From Bacillota bacterium (lineage in GTDB: Bacteria; Bacillota; Clostridia; Oscillospirales; Ruminococcaceae), in contig JAEWWT010000010.1 of assembly GCA_023396225.1 (NCBI GenBank), forward strand, positions 1 through 64,000: a stretch of 64,000 bases of DNA, written 5' to 3'. Numbering within the stretch: position 1 is the first letter of the stretch; each line of letters opens with the position of its first letter. The position numbers were made by a program, and so were the translations under genes. Of this stretch, positions 34,595 through 42,588 are shown piece by piece. The notes below the pieces were generated by a model. That model was not told the origin of the DNA. It did not search any database and saw only the letters and a program-made list of their open reading frames with translations.

Positions 34595-35464
34595 TTATCT
34601 CCCGCATATTTCGGAAAGATTGTCAAAAATAGCCCCTGCAATGTCAGGCTTGTTCATTGTGTAAATGTGAATGTTATTGACACCATTTGCAAGAAGATCA
34701 ATTATCTGTTCAGTTGCATAAGCAACTCCTGCCTGCTTCATAGCGGCTGGATTATCACCAAATTTATCAATAATCATCTTGAATCTTGGAGGAATAAGAG
34801 TTCCTGAAAGAGCCATTATTCTTTTAATCTGCTTTGCATTCGTAACAGGCATTATTCCTGCGGCAACAGGAACATCTATCCCCTTTTTAAAAGCCTTGAA
34901 CAGGAAATTATATAAAATATTATTATCAAAAAACATCTGGGTAATCAGAAAATCACATCCGCAATCAACTTTGCGTTTAAGTCCCTCAAGATCCTTGTCA
35001 ATGGTTTCTGATTCAGGGTGTCCCTCAGGGTAACAAGCTCCGGCAATGCAGAAATCCCCAAGCTCTTTTATATGAGTAATCAGCTCACTTGCGTGATGAT
35101 ACTGGTCGGGAAGAACAAAGTCAGGATTTTCGGGAATGTCGCCCCTTAGTGCAAGAATGTTTGCTATGCCCTGCTTTTTAAGTCGACAGACAATTTCCTC
35201 AACTATGTCACGTGTTGAGGAAGCACATGTAAGATGTGCAAGTGCAGGCACTCCGTTTACGCTTTGAATTTCGTGTGCAAGTTCTGCAGTATATTCTGAT
35301 GTTCCACCTGTTGCGCCATAGGTTACACTGACGTAATCAGGTCGAAGACTTGTTATTTTTCCAACAGTTTTCTTGGCATCTTCAAGCTGTGCCCACTGTT
35401 TCGGCGGAAATATTTCGCAAGAGATATGAGGTCTCTCCTCTTTTAAAATATCAATTATTTTCAT
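34595..35464 (-). CDS. metF: Methylenetetrahydrofolate reductase
   Basis: The 289-residue barrel flavoenzyme has CEIFPPKQW near the start, YVSVTYGATGG, the HLTC segment, NILALRGDIP, and CDFLITQMFFD, all diagnostic of MetF. It reduces methylene- to methyl-tetrahydrofolate, the methyl donor used by the MetH encoded downstream. ATG 35464 is preferred because the in-frame ATG at 35476 falls in the ribosome binding region (AATGGAGATTAAA). The gene has the dispersed leader upstream. Confidence 0.93.
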   Translation of the reverse strand: MKIIDILKEERPHISCEIFPPKQWAQLEDAKKTVGKITSLRPDYVSVTYGATGGTSEYTAELAHEIQSVNGVPALAHLTCASSTRDIVEEIVCRLKKQGIANILALRGDIPENPDFVLPDQYHHASELITHIKELGDFCIAGACYPEGHPESETIDKDLEGLKRKVDCGCDFLITQMFFDNNILYNFLFKAFKKGIDVPVAAGIMPVTNAKQIKRIMALSGTLIPPRFKMIIDKFGDNPAAMKQAGVAYATEQIIDLLANGVNNIHIYTMNKPDIAGAIFDNLSEICGR

Positions 35465-35551
35465 TTTAATCTCCATTTTTTATTGCTATTTATTTCTCCA
35501 CTTATACATGCAGAATGCAATAAATAGTTTCGTGAAAAAGGATTTTTCACG
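35465..35551 (-). promoter_or_regulatory. Dispersed structured leader, copy 6 (minus strand), before metF
   Basis: On the minus strand hairpin 1 is CGTGAAAAA/TTTTTCACG (35543-35551 with 35531-35539), and hairpin 2 has CTATTTATT/AATAAATAG outer arms (35519-35527 with 35486-35494). The ribosome binding region AATGGAGATT follows. It shares architecture with the plus-strand copies, though the ribosome binding site is weaker. Confidence 0.6.
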
Positions 35552-35614
35552 CTACATCTCTTAATTAATTTTGTATACGGCTTTTTTATCTACAAAAAAC
35601 GTATATTTTGTTTC

Positions 35615-35643
35615 ATTATAGCATATACAGGATAAATTTTCAA
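35615..35643 (-). promoter_or_regulatory. Promoter of the metF-metH operon
   Basis: On the minus strand: TTGAAA (35638-35643), a 17-base spacer and a perfect TATAAT (35615-35620). Confidence 0.75.
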
Positions 35644-35734
35644 TATTGCATATAAATTTATTGCAATCAAATTTAAAATATTTATAAGGACAATTAAAAG
35701 AAAATAGTGGTTAAAATATATAATATAATTATGC

Positions 35735-35763
35735 TTGAATTATATTTCAATTTGTAATATAAT
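35735..35763 (+). promoter_or_regulatory. Promoter of the Crp/Fnr regulator gene
   Basis: TTGAAT (35735-35740), a 17-base spacer and TATAAT (35758-35763). AGTGAAGACACT at 35784-35795 just downstream is a small palindrome that could be an operator. Confidence 0.7.
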
Positions 35764-35876
35764 AAATAAAAGTGAGCCGCAAGAGTGAAGACACTTTTGT
35801 GACTTTAACTTTAATGTGTTAAGTCAATTATTATTAAATATATTTTTACGTAGGTTTGTTATAGCGTTGAAAGGAA

Positions 35877-36551
35877 GTGACAGAAATAAAAAGTGTTAAT
35901 GAGTATTTGAATAAGCTTCCATACTGGAACAGCCTTAACCAAGACGAAAAGGATTTAGTAAGGCGTAATTCAAAGATAAAATATTATGATAAGGATGAAA
36001 TTATTCATGGAGGCATTGAAACCTGTCTGGGCATGATTTATGTGCTGGAGGGAAATATCCGTGTATATATTCTTTCAGGCGAAGGCAGGGAAATAACTCT
36101 TTTCCGTTTTCAAAAGGACAGTTTCTGCGTATTATCATCCTCATGTGTTATTAGTCAGATTACTTTTGAAACTCAAATGGTTGCTGAAACGAACTGCGGG
36201 ATTCTTATCGTAAACGCAGGTGCATTTTCTAAACTTGCCGAACATAACATATATGTCCGCTGTTATATGTATGAAGCACTTGCAAACAGATTTTCTTCTG
36301 TCATGTGGACACTTCAGCAGATCTTGTTTGCACGGTTTGACCAGCGTCTTGCTTCTTTTCTTATTTCTGAGTATGAGCGTACAGGAAGTAAAGAAATAAA
36401 CATGACTCATGAGCAGATTGCTCAGCAAGTTAATTCAGCCCGTGAAGTTGTAGCAAGAATGATAAAACGGTTTTCTTCTGATGGTTTAGTTGAATCAAAA
36501 CGTGGTTCAGTTTACCTCAAAAATGTCAATGAGCTTGAAAAGCTTATATAA
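35877..36551 (+). CDS. Crp/Fnr family transcriptional regulator
   Basis: The 224-residue regulator has a cupin-type sensor domain (residues 20-130; GMIYVLEGNIRVYILSGEGREITLFRFQKDSFCVLSSSC) and a C-terminal winged helix (about 150-224; MTHEQIAQQVNSAREVVARMIKRF is the helix-turn-helix). The sensor has no obvious cAMP-binding signature; a Cys at CVLSSSC could be redox-relevant. The GTG start at 35877 lies inside the ribosome binding site AAAGGAAGTGA, which is odd; an ATA at 35886 is properly spaced. The next gene encodes rubrerythrin, which suggests an oxidative- or redox-stress role. Confidence 0.85.
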   Translation: MTEIKSVNEYLNKLPYWNSLNQDEKDLVRRNSKIKYYDKDEIIHGGIETCLGMIYVLEGNIRVYILSGEGREITLFRFQKDSFCVLSSSCVISQITFETQMVAETNCGILIVNAGAFSKLAEHNIYVRCYMYEALANRFSSVMWTLQQILFARFDQRLASFLISEYERTGSKEINMTHEQIAQQVNSAREVVARMIKRFSSDGLVESKRGSVYLKNVNELEKLI

Positions 36552-36578
36552 TAAAAAACAGAAAGGAAAATGAACAAT

Positions 36579-37232
36579 ATGAAAAAGTACAGATGTTTGG
36601 TTTGTAAAGAAGTTTTTGAGGTAGCAGACGGTGCAGAAGCAGTATGTCCTCGCTGCAAGGCAACAGGAGACAAGCTTGAACTTATTGAAGAACCAAAGAA
36701 CAAATATGCAGGAACACAGACAGAAAAGAACCTTGAAGCTGCTTTTGCAGGTGAATCACAAGCTAGAAATAAGTATACATATTTTGCATCCAGAGCTAAA
36801 AAAGATGGTTTTGAACAGATTTCAGCACTCTTTCTGAAGACCGCCGACAATGAAAAGGAACACGCAAAAATGTGGTTTAAGGAGCTTAATGGAATTGGCG
36901 ATACTGCTCAAAATCTTGCAGCTGCCGCTGACGGTGAAAACTATGAATGGACAGATATGTATGAAGGTTTTGCTAATACAGCAGAAACAGAAGGATTCCC
37001 TGAACTTGCTAAGAAGTTTAGGCTCGTTGCCGCTATTGAAAAGCACCATGAAGAACGTTATCGTGCTCTTCTAAAAAACATAGAGATGGCAGAAGTGTTT
37101 GCGAAGAGCGAAATTAAGGTTTGGGAGTGCCGTAACTGCGGACATATAGTAGTTGGCAAGGAAGCACCTGAAGTTTGTCCTACATGTGCACATCCTCAGA
37201 GCTATTTTGAAGTTAATGCTGAAAACTATTAA
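36579..37232 (+). CDS. Rubrerythrin with N- and C-terminal rubredoxin-like sites
   Basis: The 217-residue protein begins with a rubredoxin-like Cys4 site (CLVC...CPRC, residues 6-31), then a four-helix di-iron domain with EAAFAGESQARNKY and NEKEHAKMW / AIEKHHEERY ligand pairs, and ends with a second site (CRNCGH...CPTCAHP). It is predicted to reduce peroxide in the cytoplasm using electrons carried through the Fe-Cys4 sites. ATG 36579 is preferred over 36570 by ribosome binding distance. It is co-directional with the Crp/Fnr gene 27 bases upstream. Confidence 0.92.
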   Translation: MKKYRCLVCKEVFEVADGAEAVCPRCKATGDKLELIEEPKNKYAGTQTEKNLEAAFAGESQARNKYTYFASRAKKDGFEQISALFLKTADNEKEHAKMWFKELNGIGDTAQNLAAAADGENYEWTDMYEGFANTAETEGFPELAKKFRLVAAIEKHHEERYRALLKNIEMAEVFAKSEIKVWECRNCGHIVVGKEAPEVCPTCAHPQSYFEVNAENY

Positions 37233-37250
37233 TTTATATAACAAATACGC

Positions 37251-37290
37251 AAAAAGCCTTACGGTGCACACACATCGTAAGGCTTTTTAT
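37251..37290. terminator. Bidirectional terminator
   Basis: AAAAAGCCTTACG (37251-37263) pairs with CGTAAGGCTTTTT (37275-37287), between the convergent rubrerythrin and C_GCAxxG_C_C genes. Confidence 0.88.
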
Positions 37291-37293
37291 TAT

Positions 37294-37737
37294 TTAATTA
37301 TATTCATTTAACATTTTTTCAACTATTTCTGCTGCGTCAGCAATCACTTTCGTGCATACTGTATTGAATAAATCCTTTTCCTTTATAATTGCCTTGTCTT
37401 CAGGTATGGAAAGGTCATATCCAAGCAGATCCTTGCATACAACTGAATGGTTTTTTTCACAGAAACGTCTGTTAAATTCTGTTGCAATGTCATAAGCCCT
37501 TGATTTCTCTTCACTGTTCTCAGAATGACAGTGACCATATTTAAGACCCAGAACCATAAGTGCGCCTGAAACAGCTCCGCATATCTGTCCGCATCTTGCA
37601 CCACCACCAAACTGTGTTGAGAGTTTAAGTGCCAGCTTGTCCTCAATGCCAAATTCTGTTGCAAAAGTTGTAAATACAGCTTGTGAACAGTTAAAATTGC
37701 TTGAAAAATAATGTAATGCCTTTTCTTTGTGTGTCAT
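37294..37737 (-). CDS. C_GCAxxG_C_C family protein
   Basis: The 147-residue protein has the Cys pattern of this family: NCSQAVF near residue 16, GGARCGQICGAVSGALMVLG around 49-68, and single Cys residues near 92, 101 and 122. The family is thought to bind a redox or metal centre and often sits beside oxidoreductases. ATG 37737 is chosen; the in-frame ATG at 37749 overlaps AAAGGATGG. Confidence 0.8.
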   Translation of the reverse strand: MTHKEKALHYFSSNFNCSQAVFTTFATEFGIEDKLALKLSTQFGGGARCGQICGAVSGALMVLGLKYGHCHSENSEEKSRAYDIATEFNRRFCEKNHSVVCKDLLGYDLSIPEDKAIIKEKDLFNTVCTKVIADAAEIVEKMLNEYN

Positions 37738-38053
37738 AATTATGGCCATCCTTTCAATTTATATAAACAAGAATTGTAAAGCCTTGAAAATGTATCCGAC
37801 AATAATTATTTCAACCGTACAGATAACAATGAGTGTAGCGAGAAGTTTAAGGCGTTACAGCTTTATAAAGCATAATCTTGAGATAAGCAAAAGAGTTGTA
37901 ACCGCCATTATGAATGAAAGTATATGTATCTATTTCTCACATTCATAATCATCAATGTGTATAGCATATCACACACATTGAACCTTGTCAATATATATTT
38001 ATAAAAAACCACACGTATATCATAAAAGATTTACGATATACGTGTGATAATTA
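37738..38053 (-). promoter_or_regulatory. Long 5' untranslated region and promoter of the C_GCAxxG_C_C gene
   Basis: On the minus strand TTGACA (37986-37991), a 17-base spacer and TATGCT (37963-37968) form a promoter. This leaves a 220-base untranslated leader without a recognised motif. The palindromic ATGTGTGTGATATGC stretch overlaps the promoter. Confidence 0.5.
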
Positions 38054-38512
38054 TTATTTCTTAATCTGTGTATTTCTTACAGCCTGCTTTGTCTTTCTTA
38101 TGTCAGCTAAATTAGTCTGCATACATTCTTCAGCTTTAGTAAGAATATCTTCTATGTATTCATTACTTGCATTGCGGACTTCCTTAGCCTTTGACTGAGC
38201 CTGATTAAGCAGTTCTGTTGCACGCTGTTTTGCAGCTTTTGTGATTTCATCGTTTGAAACAATTACCTTAGCACGTTCTTCAGCCCGTCTAATGACAAGC
38301 TCTGCTTCTTTATTGGCATCAGCAATAATAGACTGTCTGTCGTGTACAATCAGCTTTGCCTGCTTGATTTCCTGCGGCAGATTAAGTCTGATGTCATTGA
38401 TGCAGTCACGCATCTGATCACTGTCAATTATGGACTTCTTGACAGAAAAAGGGACGCTTGCCGCTTTGTCAAGAATATCATCCATCATATCAAGAATATC
38501 ATCTATTATCAT
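38054..38512 (-). CDS. Coiled-coil protein of unknown function
   Basis: The 152-residue acidic/basic helical protein has a long predicted coiled coil (residues 45-140, rich in Ala, Glu, Lys and Arg: ADANKEAELVIRRAEERAKVIV). It resembles ATP synthase b/V-type H subunits in composition only. It follows coaD on the same strand, a conserved position in many Clostridia. AAAGGAAGTG precedes the ATG. The function is unknown; DivIVA-like scaffolds are an alternative. Confidence 0.6.
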   Translation of the reverse strand: MIIDDILDMMDDILDKAASVPFSVKKSIIDSDQMRDCINDIRLNLPQEIKQAKLIVHDRQSIIADANKEAELVIRRAEERAKVIVSNDEITKAAKQRATELLNQAQSKAKEVRNASNEYIEDILTKAEECMQTNLADIRKTKQAVRNTQIKK

Positions 38513-38540
38513 GATGTTACACTTCCTTTACCAATAGTTT

Positions 38541-39026
38541 TTATTTATGTTCAATCAGTCTCTTTTTAATATCATCCAGTATGCAGGCAGGTACAAAATG
38601 GCTTATATCTCCGCCGTACAATGCAATCTGCTTTACGACGCTTGAAGAAAGATACATGTTTTCGGAACTGGTTGTAAGAAAGACAGTTTCAGCACCGTCA
38701 TAAAGTATTTTATTAGCAAGCGCCATCTGAAACTCGTATTCAAAGTCAGACACAGCTCTAAGTCCCTTGACAATAGCAACAGCGCCTACATCCCTGATAT
38801 ATTCAGCAATCAGCCCTTCACATATATCAACAACAACATTGTCAAGGTCAGCAGTAACTCTTCTTATAAGATCAACACGCTCGACAACTGAAAAACTTGC
38901 GTTCTTTGTTGCATTTACTGAAACCAGTACAATTACTTTGTCAAACAATTTTGATGCACGCTGAATAATGTCCCTGTGTCCGAATGTAACCGGGTCAAAA
39001 CTTCCCGGACAAACTGCAATTCTCAT
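38541..39026 (-). CDS. coaD: Phosphopantetheine adenylyltransferase
   Basis: The 161-residue protein has the nucleotidyltransferase start PGSFDPVTFGHRDII (HxGH-type T-F-G-H), KGLRAVSDFEYEFQMA, and the TTSSENMYLSSSVVKQIA motif near 120-137, all diagnostic of CoaD. It makes dephospho-CoA from phosphopantetheine and ATP. Its place after rsmD is widely conserved in Firmicutes. GAGGAAA precedes the start. Confidence 0.95.
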   Translation of the reverse strand: MRIAVCPGSFDPVTFGHRDIIQRASKLFDKVIVLVSVNATKNASFSVVERVDLIRRVTADLDNVVVDICEGLIAEYIRDVGAVAIVKGLRAVSDFEYEFQMALANKILYDGAETVFLTTSSENMYLSSSVVKQIALYGGDISHFVPACILDDIKKRLIEHK

Positions 39027-39072
39027 ATTAGTATTTCCTCTGTAGATCAGTCAAAAATATAGACGACATAAA

Positions 39073-39621
39073 TTAATCGTTATTAAAATCAGTCATGAAT
39101 ATTGTTACTTCTATTTTTCCGTATTTATAAGTCCTGTTGTTTATAAGCTTTCCGACACTTTCAGGAAGCTCAAGACCTATCTCATGTTCACACACAACAA
39201 TGCCTCTTTCGGACATCTTTGTTTCAAGAATCGGCAGAACCTGCATTATAAGACCTTTTCCGTAAGGCGGATCTAAAATAGCTATATCAAAAATATTTCT
39301 GCATGTTTTAATATAATCAAGGCTATCAATGTTAATAACATCTGCGTCATTTTCAAGATCTGTTGTTTTTAGATTTTCTTTTGTTACCTCAACAGACTGT
39401 TTGCTTTTGTCAATGAAGTATGCATGTCTGGCACCCCTTGACAAAGCTTCAATACCCATCTGTCCGGATCCTGAAAATAAATCCAGAACATCAGAGCCTT
39501 CTATATCAAACTGAATAACAGAAAAAATAGCTTCTTTTACTTTGTCTGTTGTTGGTCGGACATCAATTCCCTCAAGGGTTTTTAGACGTCGACCGCGTGC
39601 TGTACCTGTGATTACTCGCAT
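39073..39621 (-). CDS. rsmD: 16S rRNA (guanine966-N2)-methyltransferase
   Basis: The 182-residue methyltransferase begins MRVITGTARGRRLKT. It has the SAM motif DLFSGSGQMGIEALSRGA and the catalytic motif DPPYGKG, exactly as in RsmD. The frame is open 29 codons upstream but GAGGT sets ATG 39621. It precedes coaD in the usual order. Confidence 0.95.
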   Translation of the reverse strand: MRVITGTARGRRLKTLEGIDVRPTTDKVKEAIFSVIQFDIEGSDVLDLFSGSGQMGIEALSRGARHAYFIDKSKQSVEVTKENLKTTDLENDADVINIDSLDYIKTCRNIFDIAILDPPYGKGLIMQVLPILETKMSERGIVVCEHEIGLELPESVGKLINNRTYKYGKIEVTIFMTDFNND

Positions 39622-39720
39622 ATTGACCTCACATATAATTAATCTGTAAAGAATATTATACCCCAATAAAAGCTGTTTGTCCATAGCTTTTGAAATTTTT
39701 GTTACCATTCAGACCTATAT

Positions 39721-41550
39721 TCAAAGCTGATTCTGTGCAAAATCATAGACCTGTTCGGCAAGCTCTCTAGTGATGCCTGCGGCTTTCATAATGTCTTCAA
39801 TTGTTGCATTTTTGAATTCCTGTTTTGTTTTGAATTTCAGGAAAAGCTTTTCCGCTTTTTTGTCTCCGATACCCTTAATCTTTGTAATTTCAAGAGCATA
39901 AGAATTTTTTCTGTGTTTCTGTCGCTGATAACTGATTGAGTATCTGTGGACTTCATCCTGAATTCTTGTCAGAAGCATAAAAGCAGATTTTGTGCTTGAA
40001 ACGGAAATTTCTTCACCTGCTGAAGTAATAGCTCTTGTTCTGTGCTTGTTATCCTTGACCATTCCGTAAATGGGAACGTTGATTCCCATTGATTTCAGCA
40101 GAGGCTCAACAGCACCTACATGCCCTTTGCCTCCATCAAGAAGGATAAGGTCAGGCAAACGCTTGAAACCCTCATCGGTATCATTTTCGTCCTGATAATG
40201 TGTAAACCTGCGTTCAATAATTTCCTGCATACAAGCGTAGTCGTTCTGTATAGTAACTTCCTTGATAGAAAAACGTTTATATGCTTTTTTCTGCGGACGT
40301 CCGTTTTCAAAGACAATCATTCCGGCAACCATAGTGGATGAGCCGAGATTTGAAATATCATATGATTCAATATAAAGCGGCGGTTTAGGAAGTCCGAGAA
40401 GCTTTGCTAGCTCTTCAAGTGCAACAAGCTCCTGTGCTGTACGTCCAAGTTTAATAGAAAGATATTCACTTGCGTTAGCCTTTGCAAGCATGATAAGCTT
40501 TAGTAGTTTTCCACGTTTAGGGGAGATTATGTCAACAGCATGTCCTGAATTTGTCCGCAGAAATTCCTGAACTATTTCAGTATTCTGCAAGTCATCCTCA
40601 ATAAGAACCTTTCGTGGAATTTCTCTGCCTGATTTATAGAACTGAACAATAAAATCTTCAAGCATATCAAGTTCTGTTTCAGGCTCACCAAGAAAGAATT
40701 CCGCACGGTCAAAAAGCCTTCCGTTTCGGTACATAATGACAGCTGCACAAGTGTCTGTGCTGTTTTTGGAAAGAGCAATAATGTCAGTATCACGCATATC
40801 CTCATCAATGATTTTCTGTGAATCAGCAGCTCTTGTAATTGCATTTATTCTGTCACGAAGTTTTGCAGCAAGCTCGAAATCAAGTTCTTCCGCTGCATTG
40901 TTCATCTGCTTTGTAAGACGTTCAACTGACGCATCGCTTCCGTTTTTTATATACTCAACAGCTTCACTGACTACTTTCCTGTAGTCTTCTTCACTGATAT
41001 TCCCCTGACATACACCCATACACTGCTTTATAAAAAAGTTTAGGCAAGGGCGTCCTCTTCCAATTTCCTGCGGGAATTTTTTTTTGCAAGTCGGAAGTGC
41101 AAAGAATTTATTTGCCTCAATAACAGCCTGTTTTGTAACAAATGAACTTGTATACGGGCCAATATATGTGCCGCCAGAGGTTTTCTGAAGTTCAGCAGTA
41201 ATGCGTGGGAACGGCTCATCAGAAATTTTAATAAAGCTGTACCCCTTATCATCCTTAAGCAGAATATTATATTTCGGAGAATGTTGCTTTATCATTGAAC
41301 ATTCAAGCACAAGTGCCTCATATTCCGTATCTGTGACAATAAAATCATAGTCAAACACATGAGAAACCATTTTTGCCACCTTAGGGGTATGGTCAGGGTT
41401 CTCACGGAAATAGCTTGTAACTCTGTTTTTCAGATTTTTAGCTTTACCGATATATATAATATGTCCTGTCTTGTCTTTCATCTGATAAACGCCAGGTGAT
41501 GTAGTAAGCTTTGAAGTCTTTTCACGAAGATATGGAAGTCTTTCATTCAT
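39721..41550 (-). CDS. uvrC: Excinuclease ABC subunit C
   Basis: The 609-residue protein has the N-terminal GIY-YIG nuclease (SPGVYQMKDKTGHIIYIGKAKNLKNRV), a central UVR motif around residue 210 (MNNAAEELDFELAAKLRDRI), the RNase H-like domain with ESYDISNLGSSTMVAGM and DLILLDGGKGHV, and a helix-hairpin-helix C-terminus. It makes the two incisions in nucleotide excision repair with UvrAB. Length is normal. Confidence 0.96.
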   Translation of the reverse strand: MNERLPYLREKTSKLTTSPGVYQMKDKTGHIIYIGKAKNLKNRVTSYFRENPDHTPKVAKMVSHVFDYDFIVTDTEYEALVLECSMIKQHSPKYNILLKDDKGYSFIKISDEPFPRITAELQKTSGGTYIGPYTSSFVTKQAVIEANKFFALPTCKKKFPQEIGRGRPCLNFFIKQCMGVCQGNISEEDYRKVVSEAVEYIKNGSDASVERLTKQMNNAAEELDFELAAKLRDRINAITRAADSQKIIDEDMRDTDIIALSKNSTDTCAAVIMYRNGRLFDRAEFFLGEPETELDMLEDFIVQFYKSGREIPRKVLIEDDLQNTEIVQEFLRTNSGHAVDIISPKRGKLLKLIMLAKANASEYLSIKLGRTAQELVALEELAKLLGLPKPPLYIESYDISNLGSSTMVAGMIVFENGRPQKKAYKRFSIKEVTIQNDYACMQEIIERRFTHYQDENDTDEGFKRLPDLILLDGGKGHVGAVEPLLKSMGINVPIYGMVKDNKHRTRAITSAGEEISVSSTKSAFMLLTRIQDEVHRYSISYQRQKHRKNSYALEITKIKGIGDKKAEKLFLKFKTKQEFKNATIEDIMKAAGITRELAEQVYDFAQNQL

Positions 41551-41584
41551 GTCTGCAACCCACCTCCCCGAAGTATTAAAAATA

Positions 41585-41612
41585 AAAAACAGGAATCCGA
41601 AAACTCCTGCAT
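41585..41612 (-). terminator. Terminator after the radical SAM gene
   Basis: On the minus strand CAGGAGTTTTCGGATTCCTG forms a stem (41590-41609) followed by TTTTTTATTTTT. It lies in the gap before uvrC. Confidence 0.75.
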
Positions 41613-41656
41613 GTAAACCTATATTAATTATAGCACATACCTATGTTTTGTCAACA

Positions 41657-42541
41657 TTACAGAAAACTTAACTGTATACAGTCATATCCAAGCTTGTACG
41701 AGCGGATAATATCCGTCATATTGTAAACAATGCCATATTTGTCGCACTGTGCTTTGAAAATCCTCCAGAGTTCTTTTGCCTTTGGTGAAATGCAGCTGTA
41801 TTGTGGTCCGAAAGTTTTAATATACAGTTCTTTTATGCCGGGAAATTTTTCATCAAGCTTGTCATAAAACCATTCACGTTGGTTCATTCTAAGAGTTACA
41901 CCAAATGATGGGTATATATATTTAACACCGCATAGATGTGAATTTTCAATTATAGAAAGAATATTTTCTCTGGTATCATTGATAAACGGCAAAATAGGCA
42001 TCATCAGTAAGCCAACTTTAAGACCAGCTTCAGAAAGCATTTTTGCCGCCTTAAAGCGTTCTGATGTAAGCGATACATTAGGTTCAATCTTTTCACATAA
42101 AGTATCGTCAGCTGTTGTTACCGTTATATTTACAAGCACAGGGGAATGTTCAGCAATGTCTTTAAGGATATCAATATCCCTTGTAACAAGTGTGCTTTTA
42201 GTATATATAGCTGTTCCGAATCCATATGCATTGATAAGTTCAAGAGTGTGACGTGTAAGTTCAAGTTCCTTTTCAAAAGGATTATATGGATCTGACATTG
42301 ATCCCATGCCCACAACGCCTGTCTTGACCTTGCTTCTAAGCTCATTTCTGATAATCTGAAGAGCATTTTCCTTTGCCCTTACCCTATCAAAATTTTCAAT
42401 ACGGTAACAATCAGAGCGGCTGTCACAGTATATACAACCGTGACAGCAACCCTTGTAAATATTCATGTTGTAATTTGCTCCGAACCAGGAATCAGAACCT
42501 TTAAAGGGAGAAATAATTGTTTTGGCAGGTATATATTCCAT
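41657..42541 (-). CDS. Radical SAM protein (SplB-like)
   Basis: The 294-residue protein has the radical SAM cluster motif C-x3-C-x2-C in GCCHGCIYCDSR (residues 32-40), MGSMSDPYNPFE and a long barrel, with a C-terminal KLGYDCIQLSFL tail. This subgroup is related to spore photoproduct lyase and Rv2578c-type enzymes. The substrate is unknown. AAAGGA precedes the ATG. It sits between spo0A and uvrC, both repair and sporulation context, which is suggestive but not proof of a repair function. Confidence 0.8.
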   Translation of the reverse strand: MEYIPAKTIISPFKGSDSWFGANYNMNIYKGCCHGCIYCDSRSDCYRIENFDRVRAKENALQIIRNELRSKVKTGVVGMGSMSDPYNPFEKELELTRHTLELINAYGFGTAIYTKSTLVTRDIDILKDIAEHSPVLVNITVTTADDTLCEKIEPNVSLTSERFKAAKMLSEAGLKVGLLMMPILPFINDTRENILSIIENSHLCGVKYIYPSFGVTLRMNQREWFYDKLDEKFPGIKELYIKTFGPQYSCISPKAKELWRIFKAQCDKYGIVYNMTDIIRSYKLGYDCIQLSFL

Positions 42542-42588
42542 TTTAATAAATCCTTTATGTATTTTATGGTAAAGATAATGTTATATGT

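Noticed and set aside
35465..35643. SAM riboswitch upstream of metF
   Set aside because: The leader is about 145 bases and holds the dispersed two-hairpin element; the SAM-I core motifs are absent.
37727..37948. Plus-strand frame upstream of the C_GCAxxG_C_C gene
   Set aside because: Lies antisense in the 5' leader, with no ribosome binding site and no recognisable domain.
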